In this document: one piece after another, positions 10,288 through 19,365 of the stretch
Numbering within the stretch: position 1 is the stretch's first letter
Layout: every line of letters begins with the position of its first letter
Origin: Caecitellus pseudoparvulus
Taxonomy: Eukaryota > Bigyra: Bicosoecida
Assembly: GCA_965644315.1 (NCBI GenBank)
Contig: CBFFRQ010000032.1
Span: 558,001-622,000 of the forward strand
Direction of reading: 5' to 3'
DNA length: 64,000 bases
Position numbers and translations under genes: made by a program
The notes under the pieces: model-generated
What the model was told of the DNA's origin: nothing
What the model saw: only the letters and a program-made list of their open reading frames with translations
Databases searched by the model: none

Positions 10288-11445
10288 CTATTCATGCTTG
10301 AAGGCCCTCAGCAGGACAATGACCCGTCTCCCATGCCGAGCACCTGCACCTCTCCATGCCAGATCCCTTCCCGCCTGCACAGCTACCTCGCCTACACCAG
10401 CCCTCACCGCAGGGGGAACTGCACGGGAACCCGAAAGCGCAAGGAGCTCGACGACCACCGGCACGTGCCCCCCCTCACATGCCAGCCGAAAGCCTGCATC
10501 GGGCCCACCTTCATCTTCAGCATGCACATCGATGGCCCTCTCACCGGAAAGACCCAGGAGCGCACGCACGACTTCCACATGACCTCCGGCGCAGGCATGT
10601 CGGAAACCCGCCTCGGGGAAGTCCCAGTCTCCAGCGTGTACATCCACCGCGCGATCTCCCTCCAATCCAAGCAACGCTTGCACAACTCCAAGGTGGCCGC
10701 AAGCGCATGCAGCACAAAAGCCTGCTTCGTAGCCATCGTCGTCAAAAGCATGAACGTCCACGCTTCGAGCTCCCGTGAGAGCCAGAAGCTCACGCACCAC
10801 GGCCGTGTGGCCATTGTAGCAGGCTGTTCGAATGCCGGCACTACCTCCATCTGCATCACCTGCATGTACATCAATCTGGCGATCGCCATCCAAGGCTAGA
10901 AGCTCACGCACGACTTCAGTGCGGCCTTCTTCGCAAGCTTTGCGGAAAGCGTACTCCGGCCCGTCGTCATCGCCCGCATGAACGTCCACCGCCCGGTCAC
11001 CGGCCAGGGCCAGCAACTCGCGCACAGCGTCAATGTGCCCGTACATGCAAGCGGCTCGGAATCCTTGCTCGGGCCCATCCCTGTCTCTGGCATGGACATC
11101 TACAGCTCGCTCGTCCGAAAGGGCGAGCAGGACTCGAAGCACATCAAGGTGCCCCTCTTCGCAGGCCAGCCGAAAGCCCCGTTCAGGGCCATCACTGTCT
11201 CCAACGTGGACATCCACGGACAATCCACCCTGCAGCGCCAGCACCTCCTGGAGCAGGGCCGTGTCGCCCACCTTGCACGCGACGAGAAACGCTTTGGTTG
11301 CGTCTTGCACAGATAGCGTCCCGTTACCCTGATCGGTTCGTCTTCCTGCACTACAAACCATCTTTGAGTATTTTTCAGCATCAGCCGCCCCACAAATAGC
11401 GCACAGCCTTTCGATTTCTCGCACAGGAACGGCTTCAGCAGCCAT
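10288..11445 (-). CDS. Divergent ankyrin-like repeat protein
   Basis: A 385-residue, apparently single-exon protein consisting of about eight 38-40-residue units of the form DVHAGDxDGPExGFRxACExGHxxVVRELLALSGxRAV. Each unit keeps the ankyrin core (GH..VV..LL.L) but replaces the usual TPLHxA with GFRxAC and has an invariant DVHA.D loop. It probably serves as a binding scaffold; the partner is unknown. The start at 11445 (MAAEAVPVREIERLCAIC) is the first in-frame ATG and is preceded 15-27 bp upstream by a TTTCCGC-type motif. The N-terminus has a Cys-containing CAICGAADAEKYSKMVC stretch. The C-terminus is Arg-rich (WRGAGARHGRRV). The repeats are much more alike than ordinary ankyrin repeats, suggesting recent expansion. 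Confidence 0.75.
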   Translation of the reverse strand: MAAEAVPVREIERLCAICGAADAEKYSKMVCSAGRRTDQGNGTLSVQDATKAFLVACKVGDTALLQEVLALQGGLSVDVHVGDSDGPERGFRLACEEGHLDVLRVLLALSDERAVDVHARDRDGPEQGFRAACMYGHIDAVRELLALAGDRAVDVHAGDDDGPEYAFRKACEEGRTEVVRELLALDGDRQIDVHAGDADGGSAGIRTACYNGHTAVVRELLALTGARSVDVHAFDDDGYEAGFCAACACGHLGVVQALLGLEGDRAVDVHAGDWDFPEAGFRHACAGGHVEVVRALLGLSGERAIDVHAEDEGGPDAGFRLACEGGHVPVVVELLALSGSRAVPPAVRAGVGEVAVQAGRDLAWRGAGARHGRRVIVLLRAFKHE

Positions 11446-11459
11446 GGCGATCCTCCGCT

Positions 11460-11472
11460 CAGTTTCCGCAGG
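11460..11472 (-). promoter_or_regulatory. TTTCCGC-type motif just upstream of ankyrin-like start
   Basis: The plus strand reads CAGTTTCCGCAGG, 15-27 bp upstream of the minus-strand ATG at 11445. It is the same 13 bases as at 5627-5639 but in opposite orientation relative to its gene. Confidence 0.35.
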
Positions 11473-11727
11473 TGGGCCGAGCCTTCGTTCGCATCCGGTG
11501 GCTCGCAAAGCAGGTTAGTATGTTTCGCTTTTCAGTGTAAAACGAGAATGTGGGCGATTTAGTTTGTTCGCGGAGCTCACCTGGTGCCATTTGGTAAGCA
11601 GAGGTTGTGCATTGGGGGGTGGGGGGGTTTCGACAACTTCAACTGGGGGTCACGCCACCGGACCTCAACTTGGGGCACCAAAGGTGTGGAAATGTAACAC
11701 GGTTCACTCGTCGCCGCGCAAAAAGCT

Positions 11728-13728
11728 CTAATCATGACGGAATTCATGGGTCGACGCTTGCCAAGCAGACTGCGCCTCGAGTGGCAAGGGGAGCACAACG
11801 GTGGTGGCACAGGGCTTCAAACTCGAGTCCAATCCGCCTACAATAGCAACTGCCATGTCGCAATCTGTGCATCCGTGGAGAGAAGGCTGGCTTGAATCGC
11901 CCAGGAGCAGCCCAACGGCACCGGAGCGCGCAACTTGCGCCCAAACGCCAAAGTCCGAGACATGGGCAACAGGCTCACTGCGCTGTCTGCGGCCCTTGCG
12001 AGCTGAGGACCTTGCAGTCGCCCTGGGCGCTTGATGGGAAGCGCCCGCCTTCGCCACTTTGGCGGGGGGTGAGAACTCGAGGGCCCGTTGCCCCGCGCTG
12101 GGCATGGAGCCCGGGCCAAGGGGGTGCCAGCACCAGTCTTCCACATCCAGCAAGTAGGCATCCCCCAAAGGAGCAGGTTCGGAATCGTTTGCGAAAGTGT
12201 CCCAGCCACCAGCAATGAGGATGTGGCGTGGGCTGACTTGGACTGCAACGTGGCCGCTTCGCTTGCAAGGCGCTTGACCTGAGACGCACGGCTCACTCCA
12301 GGCCCACGGATGAGCTGATGTGTTGAGCACGTGCACATCCCCAAATGATTGGCGGTCGTCATTGCCACCAAAGAGCACCATGCGGCCGCCCGGCATGGCA
12401 GTCAGGCTGTGATAGCTGCGTGGGCCTGGGGGACTGCCTGTCGGCCGCTGCTTGGACCAGCGGTAAGTGCCGACCTCCAAGCAGAACACATCATTGACCC
12501 AGCGCCCAGCATGGCAACCACCATGAACTACCATCCGCTCGTTCCCTTCGGCCGTATCAGACGAGGGGCTGCCCGGCATTTCGTCTGAGGACGGGAAGGA
12601 GCTGCAGCCAGCGGCGGTGGACACAGCACTGCTTGGCAAGCCCTGGGGACTGGCCGAGACGACAGGAGTTGCTGGGGCTGAGGGGGAAGGCTTCAGCCCA
12701 CTCGCACGCAGCACACGTCGTAAAGTGTCTTGTGTGCCACTTGCCAAGTTTTGCTGCACTGGTGACACGCTGGACTGTATGCAACTCATCACGTGACCAC
12801 TGCGCTTGCTTGGGCCGGTCCCCGTCGTAGTGGCTGGATACCAAATGCCGAGGGAGGTGTCAAGGCACTGCAGCTCAGATTCTGGAGTGCTGTCTTCGTC
12901 TGAGGCTCCCTCGCCCCCCACAAGCAGAGCAAGCTGCATGCTGGGCAGCATGCCGAGTGTGTGCCACTTTATGGGATCCGTCGCCGCTGTTGCGGATTCC
13001 TCCCACTCGAGGGTATTCAAATTCAACACAAACGCCTCCCCAACTGTCTCTTCAGCTGTTGCGCCTCCGTGCACCAGCAGGGTCTCACTGTCCTGAAGCA
13101 CAGCTGCATGTCCCCACACTGCAGGCGGCGACTGGCCCTGTGTGGCGACTGCCTTCAACAGAGACCCAGCTGTGGTGCTGGGAGGCGCGTTGCACAGTTG
13201 AATGCCTTTCAGGCCTTCCTCTAGCGCAGCTTGAAGCTTTCGTAGAATTTGCAGAGTGGGCTCGCTCGCTGTGGGGGGATGAGGAGACTGCGTGCCCCGG
13301 CATGCCTCGCGTTTCACACCACCCAAGCGGGGAGTCTGTGTCGAGTTTGTGGAGGAGAATGACGAGTCCAGGTATGTTGAGCTTGCCACACTATCAGGGC
13401 AGTGGTCCACCTGGGATGGACCGGGCGAGGGGCGCCGTGTGTGGCCACGTTTCAAATTCACCCGCACGAAACGCCAGGCTGCACGTATGCAGGGCCCCAC
13501 ACACTCCGCTCGCGCGTCAAGACATACAGATGCCATTGGTATTCTTTTTACCAAATTCAATCCACTTGTATCTGCGGTGCAGTTCAGCGAAGTGTGGCTT
13601 CTCCCTGAGAAAACTCCTTTGCAAGTTCCACTGGCGTTGGCAGCGTTCGGCTCGGCGAGGTCGAAGGCTGACTGCCACTTAACAGCATGCGCAGACGGAA
13701 AAGGAAGCCGGTCCCTATTGGATTTCAT
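11728..13728 (-). CDS. Kelch-repeat protein
   Basis: A protein with about five to six kelch motifs forming a likely beta-propeller. Repeats contain the GG pair and spaced aromatic residues: AVWGHAAVLQDSETLLVHGGA, RMVVHGGCHAGRWVNDVFCL, RSYHSLTAMPGGRMVLFGGND, FGDVHVLNTSAHPWAWSEP, RSGHVAVQVSPRHILIAGGWD and MAVAIVGGLD, quoted in part. A low-complexity Ser/Pro insert separates repeats 3 and 4. The first ATG at 13728 gives 666 residues, but the first 150 residues look non-coding-like and this ATG is only 17 bp from the stop codon of the upstream same-strand gene. A later start (for example ATG at 13536) is quite possible. The function may be as a scaffold; no catalytic domain is visible. Confidence 0.75.
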   Translation of the reverse strand: MKSNRDRLPFPSAHAVKWQSAFDLAEPNAANASGTCKGVFSGRSHTSLNCTADTSGLNLVKRIPMASVCLDARAECVGPCIRAAWRFVRVNLKRGHTRRPSPGPSQVDHCPDSVASSTYLDSSFSSTNSTQTPRLGGVKREACRGTQSPHPPTASEPTLQILRKLQAALEEGLKGIQLCNAPPSTTAGSLLKAVATQGQSPPAVWGHAAVLQDSETLLVHGGATAEETVGEAFVLNLNTLEWEESATAATDPIKWHTLGMLPSMQLALLVGGEGASDEDSTPESELQCLDTSLGIWYPATTTGTGPSKRSGHVMSCIQSSVSPVQQNLASGTQDTLRRVLRASGLKPSPSAPATPVVSASPQGLPSSAVSTAAGCSSFPSSDEMPGSPSSDTAEGNERMVVHGGCHAGRWVNDVFCLEVGTYRWSKQRPTGSPPGPRSYHSLTAMPGGRMVLFGGNDDRQSFGDVHVLNTSAHPWAWSEPCVSGQAPCKRSGHVAVQVSPRHILIAGGWDTFANDSEPAPLGDAYLLDVEDWCWHPLGPGSMPSAGQRALEFSPPAKVAKAGASHQAPRATARSSARKGRRQRSEPVAHVSDFGVWAQVARSGAVGLLLGDSSQPSLHGCTDCDMAVAIVGGLDSSLKPCATTVVLPLPLEAQSAWQASTHEFRHD

Positions 13729-13745
13729 TATCGACCATTCACATG

Positions 13746-16700
13746 CTATTTGCGGGAAACTTCAAATGTGGCTCTCGCGTTGAACACGTCGCGCAGGCTG
13801 AAGCCAGGGGGCGGCGGCAACAGGCCCCGGACGCCCCCTTGTCGAACGCCACCCCCATCGCTTGCGCCCCACCAAGGCATGTGGGGGGTATACGATGCCT
13901 GTGGGGGCGACTGCAAGCTGCGGAGTTCAGGGGCAGCACTCACACGCCCGCCGTAGCTTCGTCCCCACCCTTGTGGCGCCCGGCTACTCGCGATTGTCGA
14001 AAGGAAACCCATGCTCGATTTGCCTTTAATGTACGCCTTGACACGCGAAGCACTAACTGCTTTTTGTTCCCTGTCCCTTTGGCTTTTGTGCGGAGCCTCT
14101 GCTGATCCATGCGACCAGTGTGACCCCCGGTCGACCAGCCTACTTTGCCCAAGCGATCCAGCTCTTTGTGTCGGTCCCTGAGCATCCACCGCCGGTGCCC
14201 GCTTGGCCAGAGTCGTTGCCATGGGCAATGGCTCTGAGTACCGCGGATCCTCTACCCGTGGACTTGATATCCTTGCCTTAAGTGAACCCAAGCGGTTCGC
14301 CATTGCCGCAACTCGTTCGCGAAGCAAAGAGAGCCTTGAGTCACTGTCCCTTTCTTCAGCCACGCGCTTCAAAGAGAGCTTCTCTGCAATGCTTGGTCCG
14401 GGTTGAGGCGGGACGCTCCCCCTGAGATTCGTTGGTGCACGAAGCAATCGTCCATGCTCAAGTTGGGGCGTCGGGCGGGCCAAGTTCCCCACCTTCCCAA
14501 GCACACGGCTTGGATCAGGCCCTACTCTTGCTCCCGAAACGTTCCCGCGTTTTGGTGAGCTACGATCTGACCGGCAAGATGCTCCTTCCTCCAAGCCTGG
14601 CTGATGCAACGCTGACTTTCCTGGTGTTGCTTGCTCACCCAAGACAATGGTGTCAGCTTGAGATTGCACGCTTCCTCCATCAGGGTTCTGGAAGTGACCC
14701 TGAGAGTGAGAATCAGATGATTTTTGCTCCATGTTGGGTGTCGGTGAACTGCTATCGGCGTGAATGGTATCGAGCATGTGGACGTCAGTAGGCTGCAGCT
14801 TGTCGTCGTGAGGTGTTTCATGGTTGGCGAAGCCAGCCGCAATCGACGGTTCAGGGCTAGTGGTTGCGGTAGATTCAGTCTTCTCAGGGGCTCCTCTTGA
14901 CGATGTCTTGGGAGGTCCGCGTGAGGCTTTCGCTCGCTCTTGCCCACTTGCACCGCTTGCTCGGGCCGCGACCCTCGGGTCCTTTCTCTTCACATCCTGA
15001 GACGAAGGAGAGCCCTCTGCTATAGCTCGCAGGTGGCTAGGCACTTGGCTGCTGGGAATGATTAACAGCCGCTTTCCTATCCCGGGGGGTGGGGCCTTCT
15101 TTTTGCTGCTTGGGGTTCTAGTTACTGACATTCGCTTTTGTTTGGGGGTTGTGCTTTTCATGCTACAGTGCTGCACGAGTTGCCCTGACTTGAAAGATTC
15201 TTTGTTTTGTGCTGCAGCACGACTTGTCTCGCTTCCTTTCCGGATAATTCGAGGTGCTTCTTGATCTGCCAGTCCTTCGACGGCTTGAGAGGGCGCTCGC
15301 GCATGCGCTTTGCCCTGAAGGATCGAAACTGGCAAGGAGTTGCTTGAGACACGTTCTATTCCGGCATCTGATTTGCGCCCAATGCGCGGAACGCCCGGCG
15401 GAGGGCGTCGACTACTTGACCTACGGTTTCCAAGACCCCGAGATGAACGTTCTGCGTTAGCCGCATGAAAATGTCGCACAGCACCCGGAAGTACAACTGA
15501 CGCCACCCAACTACCTTGTACCATTGCTGCCACACCTTCCACAGATGTCTTGGCGACTGGCTTGGTGCCGGCAGGTGGTGTGGCCACTGGCTTGGTGCCG
15601 GCAGGTGGTGTGGCCGCTGGCTTGGTGCCGGCAGGTGGTGTGGCCACTGGCTTGGTGGCGGCAGGTGGTGTGGCCACTGGCTTGGTGGCGGCAGGTGGTG
15701 TGGCCGCTGGCTTGGTGGCGGCAGGTGGTGTGGCCACTGACTTGGCGCCGGCAGGTGGTGTGGCCGCTGGCTTGGTGCCGGCAGGTGGTGTGGCCACTGG
15801 CTTGGTGCCGGCAGGTGGTGTGGCCGCTGGCTTGGTGCCGGCAGGTGGTGTGGCCACTGGCTTGGTGCCGGCAGGTGGTGTGGCCACTGGCTTGGTGGCG
15901 GCAGGTGGTGTGGCCACTGGCTTGGTGGCGGCAGGTGGTGTGGCCACTGGCTTGGCGCCGGCAGGTGGTGTGGCCACTGGCTTGGCGCCGGCAGGTGGTG
16001 TGGCCACTGGCTTGGCGCCGGCAGGTGGTGTGGCCACTGGCTTGGTGCCGGCAGGTGGTGTGGCCACTGGCTTGGTGGCGGCAGGTGGTGTGGCCACTGG
16101 CTTGGTGCCGGCAGGTGGTGTGGCCACTGGCTTGGTGCCGGCAGGTGGTGTGGCCACTGGCTTGGTGCCGGCAGGTGGTGTGGCCACTGGCTTGGCGCCG
16201 GCAGGTGGTGTGGCCACTGGCTTGGTGCCGGCAGGTGGTGTGGCCACTGGCTTGGTGGCGGCAGGTGGTGTGGCCACTGGCTTGGTGCCGGCAGGTGGTG
16301 TGGCCGCTGACTTGGCGCCGGCAGGTGGTGTGGCCACTGGCTTGGTGGCGGCAGGTGGTGTGGCCACTGGCTTGGTGGCGGCAGGTGGTGTGGCCACTGG
16401 CTTGGTGGCGGCAGGTGGTGTGGCCGCTGGCTTGGTGCCGGCAGGTGGTGTGGCCACTGGCTTGGTGGCGGCAGGTGGTGTGGCCACTGGCTTGGTGGCG
16501 GCAGGTGGTGTGGCCACTGGCTTGGTGCCGGCAGGTGGTGTGGCCACTGGCTTGGTGCCGGCAGGTGGTGTGGCCACTGGCTTGGTGCCGGCAGGTGGTG
16601 TGGCCACTGGCTTGGTGCCGGCAGGTGGTGTGGCCACTGGCTTGGTGCCGGCAGGTGGTGTGGCCACTGGCTTGGTGCCGGCAGGTGGTGTGGCCACTGG

Positions 16701-18632
16701 CTTGGTGGCGGCAGGTGGTGTGGCCGCTGGCTTGGTGGCGGCAGGTGGTGTGGCCACTGGCTTGGTGCCGGCAGGTGGTGTGGCCACTGGCTTGGTGCCG
16801 GCAGGTGGTGTGGCCAGTGGCTTGGTGCCGGCAGGTGGTGTGGCCACTGGCTTGGCGCCGGCAGGTGGTGTGGCCACTGGCTTGGTGCCGGCAGGTGGTG
16901 TGGCCACTGGCTTGGTGCCGGCAGGTGGTGTGGCCACTGGCTTGGTGGCGGCAGGTGGTGTGGCCACTGGCTTGGTGCCGGCAGGTGGTGTGGCCACTGG
17001 CTTGGTGCCGGCAGGTGGTGTGGCCACTGGCTTGGTGCCGGCAGGTGGTGTGGCCACTGGCTTGGTGCCGGCAGGTGGTGTGGCCACTGGCTTGGCGGCG
17101 GCAGGTGGTGTGGCCACTGGCTTGGTGCCGGCAGGTGGTGTGGCCACTGGCTTGGTGCCGGCAGGTGGTGTGGCCACTGGCTTGGCGCCGGCAGGTGGTG
17201 TGGCCACTGGCTTGGTGCCGGCAGGTGGTGTGGCCACTGGCTTGGTGCCGGCAGGTGGTGTGGCCACTGGCTTGGTGGCGGCAGGTGGTGTGGCCACTGG
17301 CTTGGTGCCGGCAGGTGGTGTGGCCACTGGCTTGGTGCCGGCAGGTGGTGTGGCCACTGGCTTGGTGCCGGCAGGTGGTGTGGCCACTGGCTTGGCGCCG
17401 GCAGGTGGTGTGGCCACTGGCTTGGCGGCGGCAGGTGGTGTGGCCACTGGCTTGGTGCCGGCAGGTGGTGTGGCCACTGGCTTGGTGCCGGCAGGTGGTG
17501 TGGCCACTGGCTTGGTGCCGGCAGGTGGTGTGGCCACTGGCTTGGTGCCGGCAGGTGGTGTGGCCACTGGCTTGGCGCCGGCAGGTGGTGTGGCCACTGG
17601 CTTGGCGGCGGCAGGTGGTGTGGCCACTGGCTTGGCGCCGGCAGGTGGTGTGGCCACTGGCTTGGCGGCGGCAGGTGGTGTGGCCACTGGCTTGGCGCCG
17701 GCAGGTGGTGTGGCCACTGGCTTGGCGGCGGCAGGTGGTGTGGCCACTGGCTTGGCGGCGGCAGGTGGTGTGGCCACTGGCTTGGTGCCGGCAGGTGGTG
17801 TGGCCACTGGCTTGGCGGCGGCAGGTGGTGTGGCCACTGGCTTGGCGGCGGCAGGTGGTGTGGCCACTGGCTTGGCGCCGGCAGGTGGTGTGGCCACTGG
17901 CTTGGCGGCGGCAGGTGGTGTGGCCACTGGCTTGGCGGCGGCAGGTGGTGTGGCCACTGGCTTGGCGCCGGCAGGTGGTGTGGCCACTGGCTTGGTGCCG
18001 GCAGGTGGTGTGGCCACTGGCTTGGTGGCGGCAGGTGGTGTGGCCACTGGCTTGGCGCCGGCAGGTGGTGTGGCCACTGGCTTGGTGGCGGCAGGTGGTG
18101 TGGCCACTGGCTTAGATTTTGGCTGTCTTTGCTCGCTTGTCTGGCCCTGCAGCTGGCCAGCCTTCTTTCTAGGAGAAGGGGGTGGTGGAGCTTTTGTGCT
18201 GCGCTTTGGAGGAGCAGTACTGGCATGACTTAGCGTGGGCTTAGGATGCCGAGGGGGGGATGATGATGTGCGAAGGCTTTCCTTCGTTTTGTGCTCAGCC
18301 TGACCAGGTGAACGGAGGCTTAGCGGTGCGGTCGATTGGGTGGGTGTCGGGATTCCGTGCTGCAGGAATGCCTGCTTCGCAGATTGCCAGCCTGTATCCG
18401 GCGATGCTGGGGAGCCTTGGCCATCTGAAGAGAGTGTCGGCGTTGCAGCATGGTCCGCGCTCTGCTTTTCTAGGGCTCCTTTCGTTTGGGCTGGGGTTGC
18501 TCGAGGCTTTCTTGGAGGGGCCGGTTTTGGCTTGGGTGCAGCACTGTGAGAACGCCTTACAGCTGCAAAATGGGTGGATGCCACATTGCAAAGAGTGGCG
18601 CATGAACTTTTGCGTACACGCACTGATGACAT
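13746..18632 (-). CDS. Large basic repeat protein with KPVATPPAGT array
   Basis: I do not recognise this family. The frame gives 1628 residues with a start at 18632 (MSSVRVRKSSCATL). The frame runs on to 18749 only through a TTG. Roughly residues 175-1025 are about 85 tandem copies of the decapeptide KP(V/A)ATPPA(G/A)(T/A). The flanks are Lys/Arg/Ser/Pro-rich with short basic clusters (KKKAPPPGIGKRLL, SVTRTPSSKKK) and one predicted helical stretch (IAEKLSLKRVAEERDSDSRLSLLRERVAAMANRL, quoted in part: LSLLRERVAAMANRL). The KPVATPP pattern recalls Lys-Pro-Ala-rich linker or microtubule- or DNA-binding tails such as H1-like sequences, but this is only composition. No enzymatic domain was seen. 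The gene lies head to tail with the kelch gene. Confidence 0.6.
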   Translation of the reverse strand: MSSVRVRKSSCATLCNVASTHFAAVRRSHSAAPKPKPAPPRKPRATPAQTKGALEKQSADHAATPTLSSDGQGSPASPDTGWQSAKQAFLQHGIPTPTQSTAPLSLRSPGQAEHKTKESLRTSSSPPRHPKPTLSHASTAPPKRSTKAPPPPSPRKKAGQLQGQTSEQRQPKSKPVATPPAATKPVATPPAGAKPVATPPAATKPVATPPAGTKPVATPPAGAKPVATPPAAAKPVATPPAAAKPVATPPAGAKPVATPPAAAKPVATPPAAAKPVATPPAGTKPVATPPAAAKPVATPPAAAKPVATPPAGAKPVATPPAAAKPVATPPAGAKPVATPPAAAKPVATPPAGAKPVATPPAGTKPVATPPAGTKPVATPPAGTKPVATPPAGTKPVATPPAAAKPVATPPAGAKPVATPPAGTKPVATPPAGTKPVATPPAGTKPVATPPAATKPVATPPAGTKPVATPPAGTKPVATPPAGAKPVATPPAGTKPVATPPAGTKPVATPPAAAKPVATPPAGTKPVATPPAGTKPVATPPAGTKPVATPPAGTKPVATPPAATKPVATPPAGTKPVATPPAGTKPVATPPAGAKPVATPPAGTKPLATPPAGTKPVATPPAGTKPVATPPAATKPAATPPAATKPVATPPAGTKPVATPPAGTKPVATPPAGTKPVATPPAGTKPVATPPAGTKPVATPPAGTKPVATPPAATKPVATPPAATKPVATPPAGTKPAATPPAATKPVATPPAATKPVATPPAATKPVATPPAGAKSAATPPAGTKPVATPPAATKPVATPPAGTKPVATPPAGAKPVATPPAGTKPVATPPAGTKPVATPPAGTKPVATPPAATKPVATPPAGTKPVATPPAGAKPVATPPAGAKPVATPPAGAKPVATPPAATKPVATPPAATKPVATPPAGTKPVATPPAGTKPAATPPAGTKPVATPPAGTKPAATPPAGAKSVATPPAATKPAATPPAATKPVATPPAATKPVATPPAGTKPAATPPAGTKPVATPPAGTKPVAKTSVEGVAAMVQGSWVASVVLPGAVRHFHAANAERSSRGLGNRRSSSRRPPPGVPRIGRKSDAGIERVSSNSLPVSILQGKAHARAPSQAVEGLADQEAPRIIRKGSETSRAAAQNKESFKSGQLVQHCSMKSTTPKQKRMSVTRTPSSKKKAPPPGIGKRLLIIPSSQVPSHLRAIAEGSPSSQDVKRKDPRVAARASGASGQERAKASRGPPKTSSRGAPEKTESTATTSPEPSIAAGFANHETPHDDKLQPTDVHMLDTIHADSSSPTPNMEQKSSDSHSQGHFQNPDGGSVQSQADTIVLGEQATPGKSALHQPGLEEGASCRSDRSSPKRGNVSGARVGPDPSRVLGKVGNLARPTPQLEHGRLLRAPTNLRGSVPPQPGPSIAEKLSLKRVAEERDSDSRLSLLRERVAAMANRLGSLKARISSPRVEDPRYSEPLPMATTLAKRAPAVDAQGPTQRAGSLGQSRLVDRGSHWSHGSAEAPHKSQRDREQKAVSASRVKAYIKGKSSMGFLSTIASSRAPQGWGRSYGGRVSAAPELRSLQSPPQASYTPHMPWWGASDGGGVRQGGVRGLLPPPPGFSLRDVFNARATFEVSRK
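15571..18090 (-). repeat. 84 in-register copies of a 30-bp unit
   Basis: Each unit on the plus strand starts GCAGGTGGTGTGGCC and ends CTTGG(T/C)G(C/G)CG. No indel breaks the 30-bp register across 2520 bp. Nearly all variation is at three bases: A/G in CC(A/G)CTGG, T/C and C/G in the final nonamer. In the encoded minus-strand protein these give V/A, T/A and G/A changes in KP(V/A)ATPPA(G/A)(T/A). The T-to-C variants are concentrated at 17580-17970, the 5' end of the coding array. Confidence 0.95.
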
Positions 18633-19365
18633 TTGCCTTCTTGACTGGGTGTCGCTTCGGTGGTGGCGCTCTTCCTGGTGTGCTGTTAGCTCTCTTGGGG
18701 GTTGGATTCGGAGCACCTGCACAAAGGATAGTTTAAATGGCTGAACCAACTTGGATCAGCGGAGCGCGCCCAGGGGCAGCAAGTGGCCCGATGGCCTCCC
18801 TTGCTCTGGGAAGAAAGTCACACAAGAAACGCCCAAGCCTTCCCTCAACGGTGAAGCAAGCACGTCCAACACGAAAAGCAAACGCACCAAAGTCAATCAC
18901 AGACGTTCGGACGCTTCTGCTCCTTCGTTTCGTTTCCATTTCCCCGGTTCAACATGAGCGTGTGGCACGACCGGATTGCTGCTCCCTGGCCCTCAGGTTC
19001 AGTTGCAGGCAGGCGCAGGGGGCCAAGTGGCACATAGCTCTACAGGACCAGCAAGTTTTGATGGATTATTCAACCTGCGCGAATCCCTGTGCAATCTTCT
19101 GGTGTCCTTCATTCTGTGGGGCTGAGGCAAGTGTGGTGCCAGCCCAGCATTGTCATGCCTGCAATGAGTTCAATGCGGGTGACACCAGCTTCGTCGGCAG
19201 CATTGGAAACCACACCAAAATGGTTACCTCTCATACAGACCTTGGCATTTGAACAGGCTCTCCCAACGTCAACGTGGAGTGCCAGCTGGCATGGCTGCTT
19301 GGTGAGCGCTGTACAAAGCGTCATCCAACCTGCTCAGCACTTGGCCAGAAGCAAGTCAAGTCAGC
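18633..19365. other. Divergent intergenic region
   Basis: About 730 bp between divergent starts. A 171-codon plus-strand ORF at 18737-19252 has no recognisable motif and a mixed composition, and I do not call it. I saw no clear regulatory element. Confidence 0.45.

Noticed and set aside
10135-10899. 254-codon plus-strand ORF opposite the ankyrin-like gene
   Set aside because: Its sequence is the antisense of clear ankyrin-like repeats.
15571-18090. CRISPR array
   Set aside because: Direct repeats are contiguous with no unique spacers, they are coding, and the genome is eukaryotic.
15356-18226. Second minus-strand ORF (956 codons, SQWPHHLPAP repeats)
   Set aside because: It is the same array read one frame off. 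It begins and ends close to the array edges, and its flanks are not protein-like.
15524-18228. Long plus-strand ORFs (863 and 892 codons) through the 30-bp array
   Set aside because: They arise because the 30-bp period keeps any stop-free frame open. The minus-strand frame continues well outside the array on both sides with varied sequence, while these do not.
18737-19252. 171-codon plus-strand ORF in the 18.7-19.3 kb intergenic region
   Set aside because: No domain, mixed composition and no sign of splicing to a neighbour. It may be chance in a GC-rich region.
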